From: Nonomuraea aurantiaca
GTDB taxonomy: Bacteria > Actinomycetota > Actinomycetes > Streptosporangiales > Streptosporangiaceae
Assembly: GCF_020215705.1 (NCBI RefSeq)
Contig: NZ_JAIWNB010000041.1
Location: 1 to 54,701, forward strand
Direction: 5' to 3'
Length of the DNA: 54,701 bases
Shown: positions 26,064 to 37,351 of the stretch, one piece after another
Position numbering within the stretch: position 1 is the first letter of the stretch
Layout: every line of letters begins with the position of its first letter
Translations under genes and position numbers: made by a program
The notes under the pieces: generated by a model
The model's input: the letters and a program-made list of their open reading frames with translations, nothing else
Database searches by the model: none
Told to the model about the DNA's origin: nothing

Positions 26064-28040
26064 ATGCGTACGTGGGCGAAGGCTTCGGCCCCCGCGGCTC
26101 TTCTAGCTGTAGCCGTCATGTCCTTCGGCAGCGGCACCGCGCTGGCCGACACCTCCGGCGACTCTTCCGTCGGCGGCGGCAACCAGGTCAACCTGCCTGT
26201 CTCGCTGCCGATCGACATCAGCGGCAACTCCGCCGCCGTGCTGGGCAAGTCCCAGGCGAGCTCGCAGGGTGGCGCCACGGTCGTCAACACCGGCAAGGGC
26301 GGCACCTCCGACAAGACCTCCGGCGACGGGAGCGTCCTCGGCGGCAACCAGATCAACGCGCCGATCACCGCGCCGATCAACGCCTGTGGCAACGCCGTGT
26401 CCGTGATCGGCAGGTCCGACGCGGGCTGCAAGGGGGGCGCCACGGTCAAGAACGCCGGCAAGGGCGGCAGCTCCAACAAGACGTCCGGCAAGGGAAGCAT
26501 CCTCGGCGGCAACCAGATTAACGCGCCGATCAACGTCCCGATCAACGCGTGCGGCAACGCCCTGTCCCTGATCGGCAGGTCCGACGCGGGCTGCAAGGGG
26601 GGCGCCACGGTCAAGAACGCCGGCAAGGGCGGGGCCGGTGGCAACCACACCTCGGGCAAGGGCTCCGTGCTCGGCGGCAACCAGGTGATCGCCCCGATCA
26701 GCGCGCCGATCAACATCTGCGGCAACGCGGTGGCTGTGGTCGGCAGGGCGTTCGCGGGCTGCAAGGGCGGCGCCACGGTCAAGAACGGTGGGCACACCCA
26801 CTACCGGGGCGGTCACGGCTCGACGGGCAACGACACCGACGGGCGCTTCGGGGTCGGCAGCGGCAACCAGGTCATCGCACCGGTCAGCCTGCCCATCGTG
26901 GCCTGCGGCAACGCCGTCGGCAACGCGCACGCAGGCTGCAAGGGCGGCGCGTCGGTCAAGAACGCCGGCAAGGGTGGCGCGGGTGGCAACCGCACCTCGG
27001 GCAAGGGCTCCGTGCTCGGCGGCAACCAGGTGATCGCGCCGATCACCGCGCCGATCAACGTGTGCGGCAACGCGGTGGCCGTCATCGGCAAGGCGTTCGC
27101 GGGCTGCAAGGGGGGCGCCACGGTCAAGAACGCCGGCAAGGGTGGCGCGGGTGGCAACCGCACCTCGGGCAAGGGCTCCGTGCTCGGCGGCAACCAGGTG
27201 ATCGCCCCGATCACCGCGCCGGTCAACGTCTGCGGCAACGCCGTGGCCGTGCTCGGACTGTCCGGCGCCCACTGCAAGGGCGGGGCCTCGGTCAAGAACG
27301 GCGGTTCGGGCGCGGGTGGCAACACCACGTCCGGCAGGGGCTCCGTGCTCGGCGGCAACCAGGTGATCGCGCCGATCACCGCGCCGGTCAACGTCTGCGG
27401 CAACGCCGTGGCGGTGCTCGGCGACGCCGCGGCCGGGTGCCTCGGCGGCTCGAGTGTCGGCAAGCCGGGACACGAGGGCTACCACCCCTACGGCCACAAC
27501 AGCTACCACCAGGCCGCCGACACCAAGTCCGGCGGCGTGCTTCCCGCGCTTCCCCCGGTCCCGGTCCTGGGCGGTCTGCACGGCGTGGGCAACATCACCC
27601 CGATGCGCGGCGGCGGCTCACCCGAGCTGCCGGTCGTCGGCGACATGCCCCTGGTCGGTGACCTGCCCGAGCTGTTCGGCCTGCCCGAGCTGCCCGGTAT
27701 GCCCGGCCAGCCCGCCATCCCCGCCAAGCACGTCACCCCGGCCAAGCACGTCAAGAACGGCAAGGCTCCGGTCATCCACGCCGCCCGCGCCGAGGACCCG
27801 CAGCAGTCGCCGCTGGCCCCGGCGACCTCGCTGATCGCCTCCACCCCCGTCGGTGGTGCGGTGAAGCTCGCGACCAGCAACCTGCCCACCGGCGACCTGG
27901 GCCTGATGAGCGCGGCTCAGCCCGCGGGCGTCACCGGGATGACCACCGGCTCGCTGTTCGCGCTGGTCCTGGGCGCGATGTTCGCCGCCTCGGCCACGCT
28001 GTTCGCGGCTACCCGCCGCTTCCGGCTCGGCCGGAAGTAA
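26064..28040 (+). CDS. long chaplin-family surface protein with eight chaplin repeats
   Basis: About 658 residues from ATG 26064 (MRTWAKASAPAALLAVAVMS) with AGGAG 9 nt upstream. A signal peptide ends ALADTSGD. Eight chaplin units follow, each about 39-40 residues with core GGNQVxAPITAPINVCGNAV and A(G/H)C(K/L)GG. Unit 1 (VGGGNQVNLPVSLPIDISGN) lacks both Cys, and units 2-8 have the Cys pair. Units are joined by VKNAGKGG-type spacers. A Pro-rich stalk (LPALPPVPVLGGLHGVG) leads to a C-terminal membrane helix (LFALVLGAMFAASATLFAA) and a basic tail RRFRLGRK. Chaplins are amyloid-forming hydrophobins that coat aerial hyphae. No LPXTG is present, so anchoring is probably by the membrane helix. Confidence 0.88.
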   Translation: MRTWAKASAPAALLAVAVMSFGSGTALADTSGDSSVGGGNQVNLPVSLPIDISGNSAAVLGKSQASSQGGATVVNTGKGGTSDKTSGDGSVLGGNQINAPITAPINACGNAVSVIGRSDAGCKGGATVKNAGKGGSSNKTSGKGSILGGNQINAPINVPINACGNALSLIGRSDAGCKGGATVKNAGKGGAGGNHTSGKGSVLGGNQVIAPISAPINICGNAVAVVGRAFAGCKGGATVKNGGHTHYRGGHGSTGNDTDGRFGVGSGNQVIAPVSLPIVACGNAVGNAHAGCKGGASVKNAGKGGAGGNRTSGKGSVLGGNQVIAPITAPINVCGNAVAVIGKAFAGCKGGATVKNAGKGGAGGNRTSGKGSVLGGNQVIAPITAPVNVCGNAVAVLGLSGAHCKGGASVKNGGSGAGGNTTSGRGSVLGGNQVIAPITAPVNVCGNAVAVLGDAAAGCLGGSSVGKPGHEGYHPYGHNSYHQAADTKSGGVLPALPPVPVLGGLHGVGNITPMRGGGSPELPVVGDMPLVGDLPELFGLPELPGMPGQPAIPAKHVTPAKHVKNGKAPVIHAARAEDPQQSPLAPATSLIASTPVGGAVKLATSNLPTGDLGLMSAAQPAGVTGMTTGSLFALVLGAMFAASATLFAATRRFRLGRK

Positions 28041-28088
28041 TGACAAGAACGTCTACCGCTCACAGCCGGTGAGCGAGTAGCGAAAGAC

Positions 28089-28129
28089 GCTTTGCCCGTT
28101 CCGGGGGCGCGGCCCGGGGCGGGCAAAGC
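28089..28129. terminator. bidirectional terminator between chaplin and DUF5703 genes
   Basis: A 10-bp inverted repeat, GCTTTGCCCG (28089-28098) and CGGGCAAAGC (28120-28129), with a GC-rich interior. It lies between convergent genes and can serve both. Confidence 0.7.
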
Positions 28130-28138
28130 CATGTCCGA

Positions 28139-28324
28139 TCACAGGGTGCTACGGACGCGCATGACCTTGCGGCGCAGCCGTACATGACGGCTGCCGTCAG
28201 GATGCAGGCGCACGCGCGAGAGCTCCCACTGACCGTACTCCGCGTGTTCGGTGAGCAGCTGACGTGCTGCTTCGCGGGACAGATCGCGCGGAATGAAGAT
28301 ATCCATGTAGGAGTAGTCGAGCAC
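28139..28324 (-). CDS. DUF5703 family protein
   Basis: A 61-residue protein starting at GTG 28324. The sequence (DIFIPRDLSREAARQLLTEH, AEYGQWELSRVRLHPDGSRH, VRLRRKVMRVRSTL) matches the compact, highly conserved DUF5703 family found across actinobacteria, whose function is unknown. It is soluble and basic at the C-terminus. It is convergent with the chaplin gene and divergent from topA. A position near topA is inferred to be common in actinomycetes. Confidence 0.85.
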   Translation of the reverse strand: MLDYSYMDIFIPRDLSREAARQLLTEHAEYGQWELSRVRLHPDGSRHVRLRRKVMRVRSTL

Positions 28325-28515
28325 AACGATTAGTCTCCAGGGTGAGTCAGGGCGCGATGCCGCTCGATGGGGCTTATTCTGCGTGCTTGTGGGTGCGTCC
28401 GGAAGCTAGTGGGTAGTCCCGGGGGAAGGAAAATTCCGCGAGTCGGGTTACCTTTCAGATCAGTGCCGGCTCCCGGCAGGGGGAATTGCAAGCGAACAGT
28501 GAGGTAGGAAGCAGC

Positions 28516-31203
<2,688 letters not shown>

Positions 31204-31216
31204 GTACCATTGCCGC

Positions 31217-32461
31217 GTGGTGGTCTTGGTCTTCGTGGGCTTGGTGTTAGCGGCGCACCTCTATCTGTGGCATCGGATGGTGCGCTCGACCACTCGACGC
31301 GGGCGGGTGCGCACGGGCCTGACCTGGGGGTTGGTAGGGCTTCTCCTACTGGTCGTCCTGACGTTCGCGGGGATGCGGCTGGAGATGTTCCAGTGGCTGG
31401 CGTGGCCGGGCTATCTGTGGATCGCGATCATGTTCTATCTGGTGATCGCTCTGGTCCTGCTGGAGATTCCCCGGTTGGTGGCGTGGTCAGCGCTGGTCCG
31501 GGGGCGGGCGGCTGTGTCGTCACCTGTAGCGGTGGCGCGGCCGGTGACTGTGCCCGCCTCCGACATTTCGGATATTTCGGGTTTTGGGCAGGTTTCGGGA
31601 GTGGAGCCGTCGCCGGGCGGCGACGCGATGAGCAGGCGGCTCTTCCTCGGACGGACCACCGCCGCCGTCGCGGGCGTGGGCGCGCTCGGCACGGTCGGGT
31701 ACGGCATCAGCGTCGCGCTGGGTGATCCGGTGATCGAACCGGTCAAGGTCACGCTGCCCGGGCTCGACTCCAGGCTGAGCGGGCTGCGGTTCGCCGTGGT
31801 CAGCGACATCCACCTGGGGCCGCTCACGGGCAAGGCGCACACCGAGCGCATCGTGCGGATGATCAACGGTCTGCGGGCCGACGTGGTGGCGATCGTCGGT
31901 GACCTGGTCGACGGCTCCGTTGCCGAGCTGGGCCCGCTGGCCAGGCCGCTGCAGAGCCTCGAATCCCGCTATGGCGCCTATTTTGTGACGGGCAATCACG
32001 AGTACTACGCGAGAAACGGCCCCGGTGAGTGGATCGAGGAGCTGGACCGGCTCGGCGTTCGCTCGCTGCGGAACGAACGGGTGGAGATCCGGCACCAGGG
32101 CGGCGTGCTCGACCTGGCCGGGGTGAACGACCTCAACGGCGCCACCGCGAACGACGCGCCGGACTTCGACAAGGCGCTCGGCGGCCGCGATACGAGCCGC
32201 TCCACGGTCCTGCTGGCCCATCAGCCGGTTCAGGTCTCGCAGGCCGCGCGTTACGGCGTGGACCTGCAGCTGTCGGGGCACACGCATGGCGGGCAGCTCG
32301 CGCCGTTCAATCTCGTGGTGCCACTGCAGCAGCCGGTGGTGTCGGGGCTGGCGACGGTCGACGGGGTGCAGGTGTACGTGACGCGCGGCGCGGGGTTCTG
32401 GGGGCCGCCGGTCCGGGTGGGTGCACCGCCCGAGATCACGCTGCTTGAGCTGCGCTCCTGA
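31217..32461 (+). CDS. membrane-anchored metallophosphoesterase
   Basis: The start is GTG 31217, 13 nt after topA, giving about 414 residues. The N-terminal 100 residues hold three membrane helices (VVVLVFVGLVLAAHLYL, LLLLVVLTFAGMRLEMFQ, YLWIAIMFYLVIALVLLEI). A twin-arginine-like motif (RRLFLGRTTAAVAGVGALG) follows the loop. The C-terminal calcineurin-type phosphoesterase domain has FAVVSDIHLGPL, VAIVGDLVDGSV, YFVTGNHEYYARN, LLAHQPVQVS and LQLSGHTHGGQ, all five metal-binding blocks. It resembles YkuE/YaeI-type enzymes acting on the outer face of the membrane, possibly on lipid phosphates. Confidence 0.88.
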   Translation: MVVLVFVGLVLAAHLYLWHRMVRSTTRRGRVRTGLTWGLVGLLLLVVLTFAGMRLEMFQWLAWPGYLWIAIMFYLVIALVLLEIPRLVAWSALVRGRAAVSSPVAVARPVTVPASDISDISGFGQVSGVEPSPGGDAMSRRLFLGRTTAAVAGVGALGTVGYGISVALGDPVIEPVKVTLPGLDSRLSGLRFAVVSDIHLGPLTGKAHTERIVRMINGLRADVVAIVGDLVDGSVAELGPLARPLQSLESRYGAYFVTGNHEYYARNGPGEWIEELDRLGVRSLRNERVEIRHQGGVLDLAGVNDLNGATANDAPDFDKALGGRDTSRSTVLLAHQPVQVSQAARYGVDLQLSGHTHGGQLAPFNLVVPLQQPVVSGLATVDGVQVYVTRGAGFWGPPVRVGAPPEITLLELRS

Positions 32462-32518
32462 CTTTTGCGCTCCTGTGACTTTGCGCGATCTGCTGGTCAC
32501 TCAAGCCGCAAGGGGGTA

Positions 32519-32534
32519 GTATCCAAGCGGATAC
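32519..32534. promoter_or_regulatory. palindromic operator upstream of the XRE regulator
   Basis: GTATCC-AAGC-GGATAC, a perfect 6-bp inverted repeat with a 4-nt spacer, 12 nt before the ATG at 32547 and overlapping a possible -10 (TAGTAT at 32517-32522). It is well placed for autorepression by the downstream helix-turn-helix protein. A looser related sequence (GTATACGTAATAC, near 33210) lies before the next gene. Confidence 0.6.
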
Positions 32535-32546
32535 GTTGGAGGTGGG

Positions 32547-33140
32547 ATGATCTCTTCCGCGGTGGAGGGGGCGTTCGGCGATCTGCTGCCCGAGCGGGGC
32601 GAGGCGCCCGATGGGCCGACGCCCGACGTCACATTCTGGGCGGAGCGCGGCGGCCTGCTGCTCAAACAGGCCAGACACGCGGCCAACATGAACCAGAAGG
32701 CGCTGGCCGGCATGAGCGGCACGTCGCGGACGACGCTGTCGGCCTACGAGCACGGCCGGAAGTCGCCCACGCTCGAAACGGCCGGGCGCATCCTCGACGC
32801 CGCGGGGTTCCGGTTGGTGCTGGAGGCCAAGGTCGAGTTCACCACCTGTCAGGGGGCCGACGGCCGCCCGTTCCACGTGCCCAACCGGTTGCCGCGCCTG
32901 CCGGCGTTGCGGGCCCTGGCGACCGTCCATCTTGGCGGCAGGGCCTATGACCTGGCCGATCGCGGGGACCGCCGGGATGCCTACGCCATGCTGTTGCGGG
33001 CAGGGAGTCAGCGGGAGCTGCTCGAGCATCTCGACGGGCTGCTGCTGGTGGAGCTCTGGGATGAGCTGGTGCTGCCTGAGCCGGTGCGGGCCGGTTGGCA
33101 GTCGTTGGTGGAGCTCGCCCGGCCGTACAAAAGGGACTAG
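32547..33140 (+). CDS. XRE-family transcriptional regulator
   Basis: A 197-residue protein from ATG 32547 with GGAGG 6 nt upstream. A Cro/C1-type helix-turn-helix lies at about residues 35-90: GLLLKQARHAANMNQKALAG, SGTSRTTLSAYEHGRKSPTL, ETAGRILDAAGFRLVLEA. The C-terminal half is a conserved helical region of unknown role (LPRLPALRALATVHLGGRAY, DAYAMLLRAGSQRELLEHLD). It has no membrane segment. The palindrome just upstream suggests autoregulation. Its targets are unknown, though the neighbouring MFS-tmk gene has a related half-palindrome. Confidence 0.8.
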   Translation: MISSAVEGAFGDLLPERGEAPDGPTPDVTFWAERGGLLLKQARHAANMNQKALAGMSGTSRTTLSAYEHGRKSPTLETAGRILDAAGFRLVLEAKVEFTTCQGADGRPFHVPNRLPRLPALRALATVHLGGRAYDLADRGDRRDAYAMLLRAGSQRELLEHLDGLLLVELWDELVLPEPVRAGWQSLVELARPYKRD

Positions 33141-33301
33141 CGAGACAAGAGGGATCTGTCTGGTGTTTTCGGGGACCTATTCGAGCTGTGTATCATGCGC
33201 GACGGCCCGTATACGTAATACTCTCAGCGACGAGCAGGCGGGTATATCCGGCTCGTCTCCTGTCTTCCCATTTCCGGCGAGCACCTGGATACGCTGACAT
33301 T

Positions 33302-35344
33302 ATGACCGCCCGTGGCCGACGCCAACCGACACATGTGCTGGCTAACGCATCTTTCCGCCGGCTCTGGACGGCGATGTCGGTGTGCAGCCTCGGCGACTGG
33401 CTGAACATCCTGGCACTGACCGCCCTCGCCGGAAACCTGACCCAGGGCGACTACCGCACGCAGTCCCTGGCGGTCGGCGGTGTCTTCATCGCCAAGATGC
33501 TGCCCGCCGTCCTGCTCGGACCACTCGCGGGAGCGTTCGCCGACCGCTTCGACCGGCGGGTGACGATGTTCACCTCTGACCTGGCCCGGTTCGCCGTGGT
33601 GCTGTCGATCCCGCTGGTCGGCAGCTATCAATGGATCATCGTCGCGACGATCCTGGTCGAGTGCGTCAACCTGTTCTGGGTCCCGGCCAAGGACGCCACC
33701 GTCCCCAACCTGGTGCCGAAGGATCAGCTCGAATCGGCCAACCAGCTCAACCTGCTGGTCACCTACGGCAGCGCGCCGATCGCCGCGATCCTGTTCGCGG
33801 CGCTGTCCGTGGTGGGCGACGTGCTGAAGAACGCCGTGCCGTTCCTGTCCGGCATGGACCCGACCGGGCCGGCGCTGGTCGTCAACGCCTGCGCCTACCT
33901 GGTGTCCGCGTTCCTGATCTTCACGCTGCGCGGCATCCCCAAGCGTGACGGCGCCATCTCCACCCCGTCGGTGCTCAAGCAGATCGTCGAGGGCTGGCGG
34001 TTCGTGGGCGGCGACCGGCTGGTGCGCGGTCTGATCATCGGCATGCTGGGGGCGTTCGCGGCGGGCGGCGCGGTCGTGGGCGTCGCGAAGATCTACGTGA
34101 GCGCGCTCGGCGGCGGCGACGCGGCCTACGGAGTGGTGTTCGCCGCGGTCTTCGTCGGCATGGCGCTGGGCATGTTCTTCGGCCTCCGGCTGCTGCGCGA
34201 GCTGTCGCGGCGCCGGTTGTTCGGTCTGGCGATCATCGTGGCGGGCGTGGTGCTGGTCGCGATCGCGATCATCCACAACCTGGTGATCGTGGTCATGCTG
34301 ACCGTGCTGCTCGGGGCATGCGCGGGCATCGCGTGGATCATCGGCTACACACTCATCGGCCTCGAGGTCGAGGACTCGATGCGGGGACGGACGTTCTCGT
34401 TCCTGCAGTCGACCGCGCGGGTCACCCTGCTGTTCGTGGTGGCCGTGGCCAACCCGCTGGCCGCGCTCGTCGGCGCGCACCCGCTGAGGGTGGGCGACGT
34501 GATCTACCAGTTCGACGGCTCCAACCTGGTGCTGGTGGTCGGTGGCGTGCTCGCGACGGTCGTCGGCCTGCTGGCGCTGCGCCACATGGACGACAGGAAG
34601 GGCGTCTCGCTCTCCGAGGACCTGATCGCGGCGGTGCGCGGCGAGCGGCCGAAGTCGGAGACGGCGGAGCAGGTGCCGGGGCTGTTCGTGGCGTTCGAGG
34701 GCGGTGAGGGGTCGGGTAAGACGACCCAGTCGCGACTGCTCGCCATCTGGCTGCGCGACCAGGGCTTCGACGTCGTACAGACTCGTGAGCCCGGCTCGAC
34801 CAAGGTCGGCATGAGGCTGCGCGCGATCCTCCTCGACGCGGCCGAACGCGGGCTGTCGGCGCGCGCCGAGGCGCTGCTGTACGCCGCCGACCGGGCCGAA
34901 CACGTCGAGAAGGTCATCAGACCGGCCCTCTACCGCGGCTCGCTGGTGATCTCCGACCGCTACGTGGACTCGTCGCTGGCCTACCAGGGCGCGGGGCGGG
35001 CGCTCGACCCCGAGGACGTCTCCAAGGTCAACGCCTGGGCCACGGGTGGGCTGGTGCCGCATCTCACGGTGCTGATCGACACGCCGCCCCAGGTGGGGCT
35101 GACCAGGCTGGGCGGCGCGGCGGACCGGATCGAGGCCGAGCCGCTGGAGTTCCACGAGCGGGTACGCAAGGAATTCCGCACGCTGGCCGCCGCCGATCCC
35201 GACCGCTACCTGGTGGTCGACGGGATGCTGCCGCCCGAGCAGATCACCCGGCTGATCCAGGACCGGGTGCACGAGCTCCTGCCCGATCCGGTGCCCCAGG
35301 AGTCCGAGGACATCACGGGCACGATGCCCGCCATCCGCGACTAG
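33302..35344 (+). CDS. tmk: MFS transporter fused to thymidylate kinase
   Basis: About 680 residues from ATG 33302. Residues 1-440 form a 12-helix major facilitator domain (LWTAMSVCSLGDWLNILALT, LPAVLLGPLAGAFADRFDRR, NLVPKDQLESANQLN, EVEDSMRGRTFSFLQSTARV). Residues about 460-680 are dTMP kinase: P-loop VAFEGGEGSGKTTQSRLLA, TREPGSTKVGMRLRAILLD, LLYAADRAEHVEKVIRPAL, and ISDRYVDSSLAYQGAGRAL (DR-Y motif). This bifunctional arrangement is known in actinomycetes. The kinase phosphorylates dTMP for DNA synthesis. The role of the transporter half is unknown. It is followed 9 nt later by holB. Confidence 0.93.
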   Translation: MTARGRRQPTHVLANASFRRLWTAMSVCSLGDWLNILALTALAGNLTQGDYRTQSLAVGGVFIAKMLPAVLLGPLAGAFADRFDRRVTMFTSDLARFAVVLSIPLVGSYQWIIVATILVECVNLFWVPAKDATVPNLVPKDQLESANQLNLLVTYGSAPIAAILFAALSVVGDVLKNAVPFLSGMDPTGPALVVNACAYLVSAFLIFTLRGIPKRDGAISTPSVLKQIVEGWRFVGGDRLVRGLIIGMLGAFAAGGAVVGVAKIYVSALGGGDAAYGVVFAAVFVGMALGMFFGLRLLRELSRRRLFGLAIIVAGVVLVAIAIIHNLVIVVMLTVLLGACAGIAWIIGYTLIGLEVEDSMRGRTFSFLQSTARVTLLFVVAVANPLAALVGAHPLRVGDVIYQFDGSNLVLVVGGVLATVVGLLALRHMDDRKGVSLSEDLIAAVRGERPKSETAEQVPGLFVAFEGGEGSGKTTQSRLLAIWLRDQGFDVVQTREPGSTKVGMRLRAILLDAAERGLSARAEALLYAADRAEHVEKVIRPALYRGSLVISDRYVDSSLAYQGAGRALDPEDVSKVNAWATGGLVPHLTVLIDTPPQVGLTRLGGAADRIEAEPLEFHERVRKEFRTLAAADPDRYLVVDGMLPPEQITRLIQDRVHELLPDPVPQESEDITGTMPAIRD

Positions 35345-35353
35345 CCTTGTCGG

Positions 35354-36532
35354 GTGAGCGTCTTCGATGACCTCGTCGGTCAGGACCAGGCGGTGGCCGT
35401 GCTGTCCCGCGCGGTCGCGGCGGCAGGCGACGCCGTGCGGGGTGGCCGCGGCGCGGGCATGACGCATGCCTGGCTGTTCACCGGCCCGCCCGGGTCGGGC
35501 CGGGAGGAGACCGCGCGGGCGTTCGCGGCGGCGCTGCTCTGCCCGGACGGCGGTTGCGGTCACTGCGACCAGTGCCACCAGGTGCTGATCGGCTCACACC
35601 CCGACCTCGAGGCGGTACGCCCCCAGGGCCTGTCCTACAGCGTCAAGCAGACGCGCGAGCTCATCCTGAGGGCGGCGGGCGCGCCCACGCAGGGCCGCTG
35701 GCGGGTCATCCTGTTCGAGGACGCCGATCGGGCCACAGAGTCGGCGGCGAACGCCCTGCTCAAGGCCATTGAGGAGCCGCCTCCCCGTACGGTCTGGCTG
35801 CTCTGCGCGCCCGCCGCCGACGACATGATGATCACTATCCGGTCGCGCTGCCGGGTGATCACCCTGGCCACTCCCGCCACGGAGGCGGTCGCCCACGTAC
35901 TGGCCACCCGCGACAGCGTGCCCTGGGAGACCGCACGCTTCGCCGCCCGCGCCTCTCAGGGGCACATCAGCCGGGCGCGGGCGCTGGCCCTGGACGAGAA
36001 CGTACGTCGGCGCCGGGAGGCCGTCCTGGCCATCCCTCGCTCGCTGTCGGGGGTCGGCGAGTGTGTCTCGGCCGCCGAGCGCCTGGTCAAAACGGCCGAA
36101 GAAGAGGCCGCGGCGGCGACGGCCGCGCTCAACGAGACCGAGACCACCGAGCTGCGCAAGATCTACGGCGAGGGGTCCACGGGCAAGGGCCTCAACCGTG
36201 GGCTGGTGCGGGGCGGCGCGGGGGCGTTGAAGGAGCTGGAGGACCGGCAGAAGTCGCGCGCCACGCGCATCAAACGCGACTCGCTCGACGCGGCGCTGCT
36301 GGAGCTGGTGTCGTTCTATCGGGACGTCCTGGCCATGCAGTTCGCGGCCGGGGTGGAGCTGGCCAACGACGACATCCGCTTCGACCTGGATCAGCTGGCC
36401 AAGGTGTCGACGCCTGAGGAGACGTTGCGGCGGATCGACGCGATCATGCGGTGCCGCGAACGCCTCGACGCCAATGTCAACCCGCAGATCGCGGTCGAGG
36501 CGATGATGCTCTCCCTCCGGTCCGCCGCGTAG
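35354..36532 (+). CDS. holB: DNA polymerase III delta' subunit
   Basis: A 392-residue protein starting at GTG 35354. AAA+ features are DDLVGQDQAVAVLSRAVAAA, a modified Walker A GPPGSGREETAR in which the usual Lys-Thr is Arg-Glu (typical of the ATPase-inactive delta'), a zinc module CPDGGCGHCDQCHQV, WRVILFEDADRATESAANAL (Walker B) and LLKAIEEPPPRTVWLL (sensor region). The C-terminal collar domain follows. It is part of the clamp loader that places the sliding clamp on DNA. It is encoded directly after tmk, the common bacterial order. Confidence 0.93.
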   Translation: MSVFDDLVGQDQAVAVLSRAVAAAGDAVRGGRGAGMTHAWLFTGPPGSGREETARAFAAALLCPDGGCGHCDQCHQVLIGSHPDLEAVRPQGLSYSVKQTRELILRAAGAPTQGRWRVILFEDADRATESAANALLKAIEEPPPRTVWLLCAPAADDMMITIRSRCRVITLATPATEAVAHVLATRDSVPWETARFAARASQGHISRARALALDENVRRRREAVLAIPRSLSGVGECVSAAERLVKTAEEEAAAATAALNETETTELRKIYGEGSTGKGLNRGLVRGGAGALKELEDRQKSRATRIKRDSLDAALLELVSFYRDVLAMQFAAGVELANDDIRFDLDQLAKVSTPEETLRRIDAIMRCRERLDANVNPQIAVEAMMLSLRSAA

Positions 36533-36538
36533 CGGTCT

Positions 36539-36630
36539 GTCGGTTTGGTCCGTCGTATGGCGGGCGGTCGTCTTGGTCCGTCGTATGGCGTTCTGTCGGC
36601 TTGGTCCGCCGTATGACGGCCGGTCGGCTC
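36539..36630 (+). repeat. 28-bp tandem repeat, about 3.3 copies
   Basis: Three contiguous units start at 36539, 36567 and 36595, each GTCGxxTTGGTCCGxCGTATG plus CGxxxG or similar, with a partial fourth at 36623. The units differ at a few positions and there is no spacer. It begins just after the holB stop codon. Replication slippage or a repeat insertion is likely, and it may vary in number between strains. Confidence 0.75.
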
Positions 36631-36781
36631 GGGCAAGCGGACATCGAAGCAGGCGGCCAAGAAGACGCACGTCACGGCGCCCAGCCCGGTGAACCGCAGG
36701 AGCGTTTCCCTGGACGGGGGCCGGCCCCGTACGGAGGGTGGGGCCCACCGGGCCTGCCGTAAAGGCGCTCGATAAAAGCAT

Positions 36782-37351
36782 GTGACAGGAGCAGCAGATG
36801 GGGTTGCTGGGCGTCTCTGTTATGTGAAAGTCGAGCAGCTGTCCCCTGGAGGGGCTCTGATACGGAAACGCGTCGATGTCGCGGCGGTCTTCGCCGAGCA
36901 TCATGTGGGTCTCGTCCGGCTGGCGCTGGTCATGGTCGGTGATCAGGCGACCGCCGAAGACGTCGTCCAGGAGGCGTTCACCCGGACCCACGCAGGCCGG
37001 GGGAGGTTGCGAGATCCGGACAAGGCGCTGGCCTATGTGCGATCGGCGGTGTTCAACGGCTGCCGGTCGGTGATGCGGAGGCGGGCGACGGTCTTCCGCC
37101 GCGCCGTGCCGTACGAACCGCCTGTCTGGTCAGCGGAGAGCGCGGCCCTGGTGAGCGAGGAGCGTCGCGAGGTGCTGCGCGCTCTGCTAGGCCTGCCGAG
37201 CCGGCAGCGGGAGGCGCTGACGCTGCGCTACTACCTCGACCTTTCCGACCAGGAGATCGCCGAGACCATGGGGATCAGCGGGAGCACCGCCAGGTCCACG
37301 ATCGCGCGAGGGCTGGCCGCCCTCGGCCGCGCACTTGGGGAGGATTCATGA
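36782..37351 (+). CDS. ECF-type RNA polymerase sigma factor
   Basis: Up to 189 residues; the start is uncertain (GTG 36782, or a later GTG near VKVEQLSP). Region 2 is AEHHVGLVRLALVMVGDQAT, AEDVVQEAFTRTHAG. Region 4 is LLGLPSRQREALTLRYYLD, LSDQEIAETMGISGSTARST. This matches the SigE-like ECF groups of actinobacteria, with no region 1 or 3. Its stop overlaps the start of the following membrane protein by ATGA, the position normally held by an anti-sigma factor, which suggests that protein regulates it. Confidence 0.88.
   Translation: MTGAADGVAGRLCYVKVEQLSPGGALIRKRVDVAAVFAEHHVGLVRLALVMVGDQATAEDVVQEAFTRTHAGRGRLRDPDKALAYVRSAVFNGCRSVMRRRATVFRRAVPYEPPVWSAESAALVSEERREVLRALLGLPSRQREALTLRYYLDLSDQEIAETMGISGSTARSTIARGLAALGRALGEDS

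Noticed and set aside
26103..27581. Long antisense and alternate frames over the chaplin gene
   Set aside because: They mirror the DNA repeats of the chaplin gene and have no independent features.
27870..27900. Sortase motif in the chaplin protein
   Set aside because: SNLPTGDLG superficially resembles LPXTG but lacks the X residue and is over 50 residues before the C-terminal basic tail.
33224..35578. 784-residue open frame antisense to MFS-tmk
   Set aside because: High-GC shadow frame: Asp/His/Gln/Arg-rich with no domain, and the sense strand carries an unmistakable MFS-tmk and the start of holB.
36539..36630. CRISPR array
   Set aside because: Units are contiguous without spacers, fewer than four, and no cas genes are nearby.
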